From the NCBI GenBank assembly GCA_933228895.1, contig OW121856.1:105561027-105625026 (forward strand): a stretch of DNA of 64,000 nucleotides, read 5' to 3'. The notes under the pieces are model-generated. The model saw nothing but the letters and a program-made list of their open reading frames with translations, was not told the origin of the DNA and did no database searches. The position numbers and the translations under genes were made by a program. Position 1 is the stretch's first letter, and every line of letters starts with the position of its first letter. This stretch comes from Platycnemis pennipes. Its lineage: Eukaryota; Arthropoda; Insecta; Odonata; Platycnemididae. This document shows, one piece after another, positions 22,641-33,959 of this stretch.

Positions 22641-22704
22641 CTGGTACAGATGTATAGGTGGAACACAATGAAATTGAAAAGCACGCAACTGAGTTGTTGC
22701 TGTC
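22641..22704 (+). repeat. 64-bp repeat that was the target of an H1 MITE
   Basis: GGTACAGATGTATAGGTGGA through GAGTTGTTGCTGTCTT matches 23941-24004. In the second place the sequence runs on uninterrupted (GCAAAGTGGA). Here the H1 MITE begins at once and CAGAGTGGA follows it at 23224, so 23941 is a related empty site. Confidence 0.8.
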
Positions 22705-22707
22705 TTA

Positions 22708-23220
22708 AGCAGTGCTTACACGTAGCAGTTGACTGCTATGACAGTCGCGAGATACGCGATGTATCTATATCGCTATTGCTAAGATGCGTCTGCGTTAACT
22801 TCTATGCAGCTTAAAGCCGCTATTTAGGCGTTGCCACAACAAATAAAAAGAGTTTTATTTCAATAGTGAATTTTGCAAAATTCATCAAGAAATAAAGTCC
22901 ATTGACGATTATATTTTGTTCCCATACTTTAAAGAGTAGAATCTCCCTTTTTGGGGAGGTATATCCTTGTTATTATATCCAAATTCCCTCGTGTGTTGCT
23001 TTACGTTGACGATTGTTGCGATTGTGTTGGATACATATCCGCTGGAAAGTAGACGGGCTTCAACTTTGCTAATAGCTCGAACGTGGATCGATATTGTTCT
23101 ATACTTGTCCAGTATCGACCTGAACTCACATCGCAGTTGCTATTTACACATGCGAGTAGGGCTTAATAGTTGTTAGCAGTTGACTGTCATAGCAGTCAAC
23201 TGCTACATGTAAACGCACCT
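22708..23220 (+). mobile_element. Harbinger-like MITE, family H1, with TTA duplication
   Basis: 513 bp, flanked by TTA at 22705-22707 and 23221-23223. Ends AGCAGTGCTTACACGTAGC and inverse of AGGTGCGTTTACATGTAGC. Contains TTTTTGGGGAGG and TGTTGGATACAT blocks also present in the other two copies. Confidence 0.9.
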
Positions 23221-23223
23221 TTA

Positions 23224-23855
23224 CAGAGTGGAGTCCGATATCGAATGAGGTCCTCGTCTCGCATGGATCGACGGGTTTCGAGTTATTCGGCGTCCACTGT
23301 TGCCAGATTTCGCACCCTATGACCGGAGAGATCTCGGAGAAAGGACGGTACCCATTCTTATAGCGCGGGGAGGGAGAGAAAGTAGCGTAATCCGATGGCG
23401 CCGACATATCAGCCGTGAATTCCCAAGTGCGCACTCACTCCCTTCGGACCCGCCCTCCTCGAGTCCCGGCCCTCGGGCCCGGCCAGGCAGACGATAAATT
23501 TCAGCAGCACATGACAGGCGAGTGCTCGAGGCGATTGGGAAGGGCTCGGGAGTCCGGATCGCAACTGGGACTCTGCTTCCGCTGAGTTGGAACTGCAGCC
23601 AGCGTTCTAAGTTCACGTCGAGGTAGGCAGAAGAGGGCTATTATGCAACCCAGAAATAACAGACTCTTTCGCTCAGGGCTTGACAAGAACGGCTCACTTT
23701 ATTCGTGCTAAGGATTATCGGCTGTATGGTTGCGATCGTAAAAAGCTGTGAAAGTAGGCTGCAGACAATGGGGGAATATGTTCGTACGCACACAAATATC
23801 CTGCGTCCTCAGAAAAATAATTATATATGCATAGATGGCTTTATATACATAGATA
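23224..23855. other. GC-rich stretch, no recognised gene
   Basis: About 23300-23620 is CpG rich with overlapping open frames on both strands and no domain. Confidence 0.35.
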
Positions 23856-23919
23856 GTTAATCCCGAAATTTCTCAGTCTGATGGCACACATCGGATTAAT
23901 TAATCCGTCGAATATCAGT
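23856..23919 (+). repeat. dispersed 65-bp repeat D, copy 2
   Basis: Matches 20761-20825, including CCCGAAATTTCTCAGTCTG and GATTAATTAATCC. Confidence 0.7.
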
Positions 23920-24019
23920 TTCTTATATTATGTTTTTCTTGGTACAGATGTATGGGTGGAACACGATGAAATTGAAATTCACGCAACTGAGTTGTTGCTG
24001 TCTTGCAAAGTGGATTTAT

Positions 24020-24236
24020 TATCGCTGGTTTTATCACTAAATTTCCTGTCCTGGCCTGATGCACGGTGCCCAGTTCATCATATATGGCCTTCGTAGCTTT
24101 GCAATAGCTATCTAGATGTGAAGAGTAATTTCCTCGAGCCGCGGTAGTACACCGGAACCAAACATTTGTGGACGATATAATAATTTGTCCCCCCTGCCAC
24201 ACACTCTCGCGGTGGCTTGCAGGGTATCGTGTAGAT
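24020..24236 (+). repeat. left arm of a large inverted repeat ending in a LINE tail
   Basis: Inverted at 24701-24922 with clear homology (minus strand encodes SSTNVWFRCTTAARGNYSS, versus SSTNVWFWCTNAARGNYSS on the other arm). The arm ends at 24184-24236 with the beta LINE hairpin and ATCGTGTAGATG tail. The normal LINE 3' UTR is replaced by this other sequence, so the tail has been joined to a different body. Confidence 0.75.
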
Positions 24237-24700
24237 GTCCCTGAACTGGGGACAAATTATTATATCTCTAAATATATAACAATTTGACTACAATTTAAAA
24301 TGCACGTATTTGTTAACAACTCAAGAGCACAAACACTAAAATAATGACTTCCGAAGGACCATGAAACATTTACTTCACGAGATATTCAAACTACAACTGA
24401 CACAGTTAACAAAAATATCAGAAACTATAGCAAAATAACGAAATATCTGGCTGACAGAACTTGTTTCCTTGCAGATTAAGATTCTACCATGATTATTCGA
24501 TAGGAAGTGATGCCTGATAATGGGTTCCACTCTAATCCTAATATTCCACATAATGTTTCGATCTTAATGGAAATCAGTGGATCCTGTGGATAATATAGCC
24601 TAGCAAAAAGGTTAGTTACATGGCCGCTGTTGCAGTTCAATACCGCAAACACTAAGCAGAGCATTAATTCATCTTTGAGGTAATAGGCTCATTCGATGAC

Positions 24701-24922
24701 ACATCTACACGGCACCCTGCAAGCCACCGCGAGGGTGTGTGGCAGGGGGGACAAATTATAATATCGTCCACAAATGTTTGGTTCTGGTGTACTAACGCGG
24801 CACGAGGAAATTACTCTTCATATCTAGAAAACTATTGCAAAGCTATGATGGCCAGATATGATGAACTGGTACCGCGCATCAGGCCAGGACAGGACATGAA
24901 ATTTAGCGATAAAACTAGGGAT
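24701..24922 (-). repeat. right arm of the large inverted repeat
   Basis: Starts with the reverse LINE tail (ACATCTACACGGCACCCTGC) and continues as the inverse of 24020-24183. The 464-bp spacer 24237-24700 shows no gene. Two separate insertions of one tailed element in opposite orientation would explain it. Confidence 0.75.
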
Positions 24923-25019
24923 ACCCTGAGTAAATGGAAACAAGACGTGGAAGAACCGTATAATTATGAATCATGCCTAGACTCTTGGACATAGATGAGG
25001 AAAATAGCTTAGGTGTGGA

Positions 25020-25760
25020 TGAGGTGGGCTAGAATTAATGAACAGTAGGATAGATAGAAGGCACTGTGAGAAATGAAAGTAGGGAAAGCAGTAAGGGTTA
25101 ATTATTTCACTGTTATTGAAGAAAACAGTGAGCGGTGGGAGAGAGATCTGATCGGCTTCTTTGTACGATATATTAGGAGAGAGTTTAGCCGGACGATTGC
25201 TCATAAAAACTGTATTAATACCTATACCGAGAAAGAGGGTTACACGGCATTTTGAAGACTTCAGAATGATAAATTTATTTCTCAAACGGCAAAGGCTGTG
25301 CTTAGGTCGTGGTCGCGTCAATCGAAATATTGCAGAAGATAGGTATAGATGGGAAACACTGAATTCACACATCTTTCGAGAGCTTACACACGACCCAGAG
25401 CGCGCAATTGAGGGTGTCGGGATAATTGGGGGCGGTAACAGGAAGGGGGTTAGACAGGGCTGTCCGTCAATACCTGTGCCTGTTAATATACACCCGGAAG
25501 AATGGCGAGAGAGGCATGCGACGAGATTTAGTCAAGAGTAAAGGAAAGGGAAAAATTGATAACATTGGTGAGGTACGTGAATGAACAAGTCAGCCAAGGG
25601 TCGTCGACATTAATAGACGAGGTGCTAGAGCAGTGCGAAAAGTATGGAATGAGGATAAATGATTAGAGAACGAAAGTAATGAGATTGAAAGAAAAAGCAA
25701 ATAGGGCCAGGTTTAATTTTAAAGCAGGAGGCCAGAAGCAATGGAATGGAAGCTCATTAA
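25020..25760 (+). mobile_element. decayed RTE-like LINE fragment, distinct family
   Basis: Plus-strand pieces resemble non-LTR RT: GGGNRKGVRQGCPSIPVPVN (RT motif near the active site), then EQCEKYGMRINDXRTKVMR after a frame change near 25550. Several stops. Not close to the other RTE copies in the window. Confidence 0.6.
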
Positions 25761-25764
25761 TATC

Positions 25765-25895
25765 GTTTGCGATGTAGTTACTCGAAAAATTCTTACCACG
25801 CCATCTATGGAAACCTTCCAGTACTACGTCCAAAACGTACAGCAGTTTTACCCTATGCGGTGAGTCCTCTTATATTACACTTATTCTATGGTTTA
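25765..25895 (+). repeat. family C terminal segment
   Basis: Contains AAATTCTTACCACGCCATCT and CTTCCAGTACTACGTCCAAA, the end of family C elements seen in full at 27080-27690. A solo end or decayed copy. Confidence 0.7.
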
Positions 25896-26039
25896 AGTTA
25901 ATGTTTCCCCTTCACTGGAAGAATTAAAACGCTATCGAAGGATCCGTTTTGATTGGTAAACCTTTAAAGAAACATTAAGTTGAGATTTAAGAATTGAATT
26001 TGAATATAAAATAATCACCGGTTCAATGGTAGGTAATAT

Positions 26040-26345
26040 TTTTGAGGGAGCAGAGGGAGGATGGAGAGAAACCCGGTGCCGGAATCAGCCTTCTAATAAC
26101 GAAAGCCGCCAAGGAGACCACGGTTTAACGTCCCATCCGACGGACGGAGTAATGAAGATCGAAATTCTATCCGCACTCAGCACTCCGGTAGGGACCGGTT
26201 CAGCAATGAAAAATATCTCCCACTCCCGAGATTCGAACCCGGGACCTCGGGGTGAGATGCCATCACAACATTGGGTATTTCTACCAACCAGATTCTCTCC
26301 ATCCAAGTCTTCAAGCCTGCATGTTTCCTACACCTCTTCATAGCC
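26040..26345 (-). repeat. tRNA-derived SINE-like repeat (decayed)
   Basis: On the minus strand a B-box-like GTCCCGGGTTCGAATCTCGG lies near the 5' side, followed by a body ending GTCCGTCGGATGGGACGTTA and GCACCGGGTTTCTCTCC. The same body occurs at 49385-49631. Confidence 0.65.
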
Positions 26346-27079
26346 TTGTCGACCAAAATATTATGTGCACTCTAGTTTGAAAGGTGGTTATGAAGTAACC
26401 AAAAGTATCAGAAAATTTAATTATAATATTTTTCCTTGTTTAGTTCAACGTTAATTGTTTTACGCCTGAAATTTTTGAATTATTTGATTGTATTTTTTTT
26501 ATTAAAGTTGAATGGGAAAAGTGACAGTTTTTTTAACGTGTCCAACAATTATGTCGAATTAAAAAGTGTATTTCTCAAAAACCAGTCAATTAATGAACTC
26601 CAAATTATAAAATAATACACCAAGAATGTTTTACACGTTAGCTATGAATTTCAGGAAAATGTCTGTCCAAGAAATGATACTGTGACCATTTCTATCAAAA
26701 AAGCGGATATCATGGGATAACAACGCAAAGAAGATGGTGTTTGTGTGACTACCCACAGCCGAGAAAAACGTTTCTGATAAAAATGATTACAGCATCATTT
26801 CACAACACCACTGCCCCTCAGGACACTCTCCTGACTTCTGACGACGATACGCTCGCCTCCCCAACCATGTTCGACACAGCGCCATTCTTATGAAATCAAC
26901 GTCTTCATTCGTTCCCCCACCTCCATTCTTGCCACATTTCCATGTCTTCCAATCTTCTCTCGTTTTCTTCTCATGGAGTACTCCGTCATCATATTATGAA
27001 ATTGACATATCGATTATGGCACGAGTCTGGGAGATTCCAGCAATACTGAGCATACAAGTTGTAGCATATAGTAATTGTA
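26346..27079. other. no gene recognised
   Basis: AT-rich, no domain or internal repeat match seen. Confidence 0.35.
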
Positions 27080-27690
27080 GGGGGCTCACCGCATAGGCAT
27101 AATTGTTATACGTTTTAGGTGTAGTACTGGAAGGTTTCCATAGATGGCGTGGTAAGAATTTTTTGCGTTACGTAACAAACGATAAATATATATCGCTTCT
27201 ATTTTCTTCGTCTTCCAGTTGTTCCTTCTGCTCCATGAAGCGGTGGATTATATGTTTTTTATGAAACAACAAGGAATCCTTCCTGTGACAAGATATTCTT
27301 GCTTTAATAGTGAGAGAAATGTTAACTTATCCATGTGGCTGTTGACGTTAGGTAAATTAATATCGCACCGCTATAAGAGGCTTCGGACCTTATCCTATCC
27401 CCATCCCTTCCATTCCTATCCTTATACCTTTCCTCCCGGTCTGAAGCGCCTATTAGTGCGGAAACAGACTTGAAAATACCCATAGACTCATTTTGTCTCA
27501 GAATAACAAAACTACAACAATAGCAAATTTTATGTGCCGCTTAAATTAAAAAACGAAAGCAATTGAAGCGATATGTATCATTCGTGACGTAACGCGTAAA
27601 ATTCTTACCACGACATCTATGGAAATCTTCCAGTACTACGCCAAACACGCATAATAGTTTACTTCTATGAAGTGAATATTATATGTTTGT
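27080..27690. mobile_element. family C element with long terminal inverted repeats
   Basis: About 120-bp ends (27090-27210 and 27550-27675) are inverted copies of each other, sharing GTAGTACTGGAAGGTTTCCA and GGCGTGGTAAGAATTTT. Inner ends share a TATATCGCTTC motif. The interior is non-coding. Exact termini and target duplication could not be fixed. Solo ends at 25765 and 45460. Confidence 0.7.
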
Positions 27691-27694
27691 AGCG

Positions 27695-27860
27695 ATGTTC
27701 AGTCCCTCGTCATCATCATCAGTCAGCAATCTTAGGATTGGTTGGACGCAGCTCTCCATTAATTCTCCTATCAGCAAATCTCCTCATCTTTACTTATTCC
27801 TTCTCTTTCACATCGTTCATCACTTGGTCCATATTGTCATACGAAGCCTTTCTTTGGCAT
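27695..27860 (-). mobile_element. RTE-type LINE 3' end
   Basis: The minus strand ends CCTAAGATTGCTGACTGATG followed by ATG repeats, the RTE tail, and includes the GWRAASN-like GCTGCGTCCAACCAATCC region. Confidence 0.65.
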
Positions 27861-28358
27861 TCCTTCTGTTAGGAAGTCATAAACAGGATTCACACTTGGA
27901 TTCACCAGGATTCATCGCAGGACCATGCTTCATCTGCAAATGAATATAGGTATTGGGGAAAGCAAATGAAATGCTGGGGAAAACTCCGGAGTTATTGCAG
28001 GTGCGTATTTACATATATCATCCTGATTGAATAAACATTTGTACTAGTGATGGAAAAATGTCGGTCAAAATCGATTTTTTCGAGCAATCGATTTTTAATC
28101 GAAATGAAAGCTCGACTTTTCAGCAAAAATGAAATTTGAAACAAAAGATCGATTAATCGAAAAAAATCTACGGTTCATTTTTGAAAAAAATGCAGTAGGT
28201 ACAAAAACGTGTTTATTATTCATTTGAAAAACGCTCATCATACATATTTGAATAATATAAAAAATCCCTCAAAATGTACTTAGAAAACATTCTTGAATTA
28301 TTAGTCGTAAAACTTTATAATTTACTTTAATGTGGATCACCGCTTGGAACCATTCGAC

Positions 28359-28565
28359 TTAACTAAAATTTTTAAGAAAGATCAACTGATTGAGATGCTT
28401 TCTTGATGATCTAGGGCGTGCCTTTCCAATTTTATAGGCCTTAGAGAAAAGTCTTTCACATGGGACGGATGACGTTATCATACTCAGCACTCTGATCGCG
28501 AAACGGTATGTGCTGGGGTACTCAGTAAAGGGTGAGTACTCAGATAAAGGGTGAGTACTACTCAC
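28359..28565 (-). pseudogene. hAT transposase C-terminal dimerisation domain remnant
   Basis: The frame contains EYPSTYRFAIRVLSMITSSV followed by PCERLFSKAYKIGKARPRSS and LIFLKNF, the classic hAT C-terminal motif (YP..., SS.P.ERLFS...). The N-terminal zinc finger and catalytic domain are absent. The frame's upstream end runs into the 28543-28573 palindrome. Confidence 0.85.
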
Positions 28566-28573
28566 CCTTTATC
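28543..28573. repeat. perfect 31-bp palindrome next to a direct repeat
   Basis: Arms GATAAAGGGTGAGTA and its inverse meet around one base. An extra copy of AAAGGGTGAGTACT lies just before at 28528. Probably a small inverted duplication inside the hAT element. Confidence 0.9.
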
Positions 28574-28878
28574 TTCTCCCAGACTTTCAGAGGATTGGGG
28601 TTGACTTTCCTGTCGACGGGTGGCCTGTAGAGGGATTGCCTAACTTCTACTGGCATCTACTTCTAACAAGAAGTGACCTCAGTGGCAGTTCATCGAGGAC
28701 TTCTACTGACTACTACACGCTGCTGAGATCAAACTAAATTGTCAAGATCGAAGTTGAAAAATCGAGTTTGGATCGAAACTCGAAGATCATGGCTCCATCT
28801 TAATTTCCTCGATCTTTGACTATTAAAACTCGATTTTCGATTTTAATTGAAATCGATTTTTCCATCACTAATTTGTAC

Positions 28879-29430
28879 TCGATTCATGTTTCTGAGTGAA
28901 TTAAAATGCTACCGGGAAACTATTGGGATAGGAGATATTTAAATTTCACGACATAAAATTAAATGAATGCCAAATAAAAAATATTGTATCAGACTTACGC
29001 TTTCCCTCGCTTATCTTCTTAGTATTTGACGTGGTTCTCGCCGGGAGTGATAATTAATTACTCATACACTTATGTTCCAAGGTACGAAGTTTTCCGAAGC
29101 ATTACGCTATTTTCAGAAGCAGGAAGTGCATTTCTTGGTCCGGCACGACAATTTCGAAGAAGAAATCGACTTCTCAGCGGCGACATTAAATAGAGACGGC
29201 TTTTAAGCGGAAGAATACTTACTCCACGTGAGTATCTTCGTCATTTTGAGCGTGGAGACGTTGGAGTCCGGAGGGGGGGGATTGATAAAGGGGGAGACAC
29301 TATTGCGGTTGATGGGAGAATAAGAAGCATGTCGGAACGCCGAGAGGATGAGGAACTCCTTTAAGACTGAATAGGCGTCTCGGTGGCGAACTGCTCTATC
29401 GAATGGGAAACCTAGCGCACCAGACCACGA
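28879..29430. other. no gene recognised
   Basis: No gene or repeat homology recognised; a run of 8 G near 29273. Confidence 0.35.
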
Positions 29431-29815
29431 GATTAGAGAAATTTCAATCGGATAGCTTTACTGAAGATTTTAGGTACATATAAAAAAAACCAGCGTATTA
29501 TGTTAGATTCGACCGGATAAATTAGATTAGAGAGATAGATTGTCGTACTAATAGATTCAAAATGGCATTTTTCCCCCGTACTATAAGAGAACAGAATAGG
29601 CAGCATAGCAATGGGATAGGTAGGTGAAATATTTTAGAGTAGTCTGTAGTGCATGATGCATGTATTAATCTCTTAAATACAATAGATACTAAGAATCTAG
29701 TTGAATAAGACCCTATAGTTGCTTTTATGCATGTTAGTAGTGCATGCTTGGTGATCTTCACCCCCTGCTACATACCCTGGCTGTGGCTTACAGGTTATCG
29801 TGTAGATGTAGATGA
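29431..29815 (+). mobile_element. beta LINE 3' end, decayed
   Basis: Begins at LEKFQSDSFTEDFR text, continues INXIREIDCRTNRFKMAFFP and the 3' UTR, and ends with hairpin (altered to CCTGGCTGTGG) and ATCGTGTAGATGTAG. Confidence 0.85.
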
Positions 29816-30402
29816 TCTCCGAATAATAAGGAGCTAGGCGAACCGTCCTAGGAGTTTCTACAACAACAGGACCAAATCTAGTCCGAAAAGAACGATACAA
29901 GTGAATTTCAGTATGTTTGCCTTTGTAATTCCGTAACATAAAAGGTCAGCACAAAATCGTGACGGTGTCTATCTTACATGTTTATGCCATAGAGTTCTTT
30001 CGCACTGAGATCTCCAAAGGACTTCTCCAAATCAGTTATTCTTCCGTGACTTTCTCAGGAAGCCTTTAGGTACCATGCTATGCTGGTGTGTGTCCCGGGC
30101 CAATGCTTGGCACGAGCCGCGTTCGTACCACGGCATCTCCCCGCCCCTCGGCAGAGTGGGGGACGTAGCGCACGTGCTCCGGTTTGATTGGAGCAATGCG
30201 AGTGACGTCGAGAGGGCAAGAGGTCAGCGTCGGGGAAGTTATGTCGGCGGAGAGAACTTCCCCCACCGACGCGCGCAACAAGTGGCGCCACTGCGGCGGG
30301 TTTCGCTGACGGTGGAGATTCTTCCCACCATTCCCGGAATTCTCGTCACATGGCATTGTGGGTGCTCGTTTCCACGCACACCAAGGCAGCCTCAGCGTCC
30401 AA
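29816..30402. other. CpG-rich island, no recognised gene
   Basis: About 30040-30410 is CpG rich, holds a CRE-like GTGACGTCGA and a CCAATCAG box, and has antisense-overlapping open frames without domains. Of the GC-rich islands this is the closest to the nuclear receptor exon (about 4 kb away). Confidence 0.4.
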
Positions 30403-30640
30403 TCAGAATCACGGAAACCTTCGCCCGATTCCGCCTATCTTCGCGTAGATTCGCTTATCTTCGCGGCGCTCCAGTTGGAATAAAAAATTAACTTTCGAAG
30501 TGTAAGACGCATTAGAATGATGGCGGCATGCCAAAAGCACTTCGTACATTACGTTCATGAAATAAAATTAGGGTGCAAAGGAGAGAAATATTGAACTCCT
30601 ATCATATTCCTATATACTACCATATACTTTGACCCATGAT
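30403..30640 (+). repeat. 5' module of a chimeric retroelement (copy 2)
   Basis: Copy of 18046-18284, fused at the same point to an alpha LINE 3' half. Confidence 0.85.
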
Positions 30641-31386
30641 TTTCCTGGGGTAAACACATACCTGTATATAATGGGTCAAGCGAATCGTAGACTGGGATTC
30701 GTCAAATGAGTACTGGGTAAATGAGACGATCTTGTACGGGAAATCAGCTACTCTTCCCTTGTTAGACCTCATTTGGAATATGCTGCCAGTGTATAGGATC
30801 CCTACGAAATCGGTCTAATTAACGAACTTGAACGTGTGCAGCGAAGATCGGCAAGTTTTGTAAAGGGACGGTACGATAAACTTAGCGTAACCAGTTTATT
30901 AAATGAATTAAAATGGGAATCATTGTAGATCGCAGGTTGAAATTCAGACTTAATCTCTTAAACAAATTCCAAGACCATAATTTCAGTGATGATGTTAAAA
31001 ATCTTTTGCGAACACCAACTTACTATGGTAGACTGGACCATAATGACAAAATTAGAGAAATAGATTGCCGAACTGACAGATTCAAAATGTCCTTTTTTCC
31101 TCGTACAACTAGGGATACGAATAATGGTAAATATATCCAGTACGAGTGTAGCAATGGATAACATTGATAGCTGCATGTTGGTATAAGGACTTGAAGCTAA
31201 CCCAACTAACAGCATGTTTTTGCATGCGTGCTTTGCTATTTTTATCTTTTTTTAAATAGTGTAGTTTAGAACAGTATATAAATACCAATCCTTTTTATTT
31301 ATTAAATGTAGTGCATGTTTGGTGAGAATTCACCCCCTGCCACACACCTTTATGGTGGCTTTCAGGGTATGATGTATGTAGATGTA
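30641..31386 (+). mobile_element. alpha LINE 3' half of chimeric element (copy 2)
   Basis: Starts TTTTCCTGGGGTAAACAC, shows the GQANRRLGFV to IQYECSNG coding region with several stops (TGA at about 30708, TAG at 30796), then 3' UTR, hairpin and GATGTATGTAGATGTA tail. A base is missing in SLSDRR, shifting the frame. Confidence 0.87.
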
Positions 31387-32902
31387 TATTTACTATAACT
31401 GTCGTAACACGTTGACACCATGGCTACTGTGGGAACGTTATCTTGTAATCATCTCAATGGGGCCGAATTCATGCCCGGGAAAACTACCTGCGTGACTGGT
31501 CTTTGCCATCTATTTAAATGTGCTCACAAGTGATAAAATATAAGAATAACATATTAAAAATTAGATAAAAGGTGAGATAATCCGTAGAGGAGAAACTACC
31601 AGTACGAACACGGTTAGGTTTATCAACCAATTGGAGTTTCCAAACGTAACTTACCTAATTTGACCTAATATTGCATAGACGTCCATGTCACCTCGGTAAC
31701 ATATCCGCAGCTGAACGAGATGGTCTCTTTTTCAGTTCGATTCCAGCGCAGACCAATTTTTCTTCAGTTATTTCAATTTCCTTCCACCGGAAATATTATT
31801 TCCTTACCAAGGACTAATAATTTCTAGCGTTCGATAAAGTTTTTGCACACCTTCCGAGTGCTTCCAAATATTTTTTGAGTTTATCTGGCCATTAGAAATC
31901 AAACCATAGCAAATGCGTAAATGACCACCACGATAATACAATATAATTGTAAATATTGTCATAAATAAAGAAGGAAGAGCGTTAATGCAATGCGCTATTT
32001 ACACAGCTACATTTTGGACACCAGAAACCTTAAATCAATGCTAATACCTACATTTAGGTGGCATTCTTATTGAGTTAACACGCATGATGGCACTGAGCCT
32101 CGTTCAGAGCAAAACCAATTTTAAACCAAAGGAAACGAAAACTTTAATAAGGTTGAAACGAACAAAATCAGCAGGATTTAGTATCTCAAGGTTTGTTATC
32201 CAGCCATCATATTCTTTAATGCTATTCTCCCAGACTTGCGCTAATGATTTCAAAATACTCATTTACGACAGTATTTTGATGGCACCAACCATATGAATGA
32301 AAGACTTAGGTCTAAAATCATATTATTTATATTATATTTGATATTTAATATTTGTATATACAGCAATAGTGACCGATATTATTTTTTCACTAATCGTAAT
32401 TTTTAATGATTCTACTGACGGAAATAGTAAAGCATGCATTTTTGTTCACCTTATTTGACGTGAGTGGTAGAGATGAATTTTCAGAAAATTATTCAACCGA
32501 AAGTTGTCAGGAGCGAGCACACCTTATTGTGCATAACATGTTGGCTAAAGTTGTAAAAGAGTCGTAACGGGAAGTATTAATACAGTTGTCTTGAGCATTG
32601 ACTAGGGGACGTAATTAAGAATGGCACATATAAGAGCGATGACGAACCAATGGGAATGTAAGCGGTTCAAAACTAAAAGGGAAAGAGAAATACATTACGA
32701 GAGAAATCCATCAACGGGTGAAACTATTTAAAATAAAATCCACAACCATTTCATTTCGTTTTTCTTTCTGGCCACCAGGAAGCGCATAGGCACTTTCTTT
32801 ACGTAGATTTCCTTGAGCTATGTTGAGAACTTCTAACGGAAAGACCTTTTATCGGTACCATGCAAATTTGGAATGTAATTATTCAATTAATCCCACGTCT
32901 CC
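31387..32902. other. no gene recognised
   Basis: About 1.5 kb, AT-rich. The 70-codon frame at 32084 has no domain. Confidence 0.4.
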
Positions 32903-33190
32903 TATTCATCATCATCATCGGTCAACAATCCTAGGATTGGTTTGACGTAATTCCTCTCCTTTACATCCTTCACAACTTGCTCAATACATCGGATACGGTG
33001 CGTGCTTTTTCCAATCTTCTCGTTCACTTTTCCCGCGACGATTGTCTTCATCAGGCCATCGTGTCTTAAGATATGGCCGATTAAGTTGTCCCGTCTTCTA
33101 TTTAGAGTTGTCAGCAGACTTCTCTTTTCTCCCACTCTTATTAGGACTTACTCGTTGCACACTCGGTCGATCCATTTAATCTCCAACACT
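32903..33190 (-). mobile_element. RTE-type LINE 3' end
   Basis: Minus-strand codons give GEKRSLLTTLNRRRDNLIGH, ILRHDGLMKTIVAGKVNEK and EQVVKDVKERNYV, then CCTAGGATTGTTGACCGATG and a (GAT)n tail. 5'-truncated. A deletion removes the RRIEWRAA part. Confidence 0.85.
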
Positions 33191-33959
33191 CTTCTGTAGC
33201 ACCACCGCACTTTAAATAAAATGAACCAAGAAAATCTGTTGAGCATAATCGACTTCGGGAGTTGGAATGAGAAGTCTTCGAGAAGCAATCTATTTTAAGA
33301 GAAAGTTGCTGCTTTCTCATCAAAACTGAGCGACATTCTAACTTACTCGGCTCCTATGATCACCTTCTATCTTAGACACCGCTCCGCTCCAGGAATAACG
33401 CCTGAAATACGAGCGGTTAGATTCCAAAAAGACTTCGCACGCGCAAAATATTAGTTAGAACGGACAATGCAAATACGCTCTTTGCTTGAGATATTTTACG
33501 CAATAAAATACTAACTGTAACTCGAAAGCCCGAAAAAAGGTATTTAACCGATTAACTCACCAGCGTTATAAATTCCGCATCTTTATTGGCTGAATTTCGC
33601 AGCCTGCAAATCAATTCCCCCGAAAAGCAAATGCTTCTCACCCTCCAAATTGAGGACTTTTAACTCATATTTTTCTTCTAGGCCTCTCCCCAGTACTTAC
33701 ACCCAGCTCACTTATTTTCTCGCCCATAAATTTGACAGTGCCGTTCAACCGACACAATTTTAATTTTAATACACTTCACTCCGACTGAGTAGGTTCTAGA
33801 AAACTTAAAAAAAAATATAAAATCTAAATTCACCGGCCCTTACGATTTTCCCATGTACTTTATTCATCTCTGATTTCAGGACGTCTTCCCAAAAATCATT
33901 CTACTTTATGAATTTTACCTTACCACGTTCTATATTTCCTTCCCATTGGAATAAAAAAC
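33191..33959. other. no gene recognised
   Basis: No coding or repeat homology seen. Confidence 0.35.

Larger units (their letters stand above)
28045..28870 (-). mobile_element. hAT-type element with 8-bp duplication
   Basis: 826 bp bounded by TAGTGATGGAAAAA and its inverse, flanked by ATTTGTAC at 28037-28044 and 28871-28878. Inside the ends lie many ATCGATTTTT/AATCGA motifs forming longer subterminal complementarity. It carries only the last part of a transposase (28359-28565), so it is non-autonomous. Confidence 0.93.
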
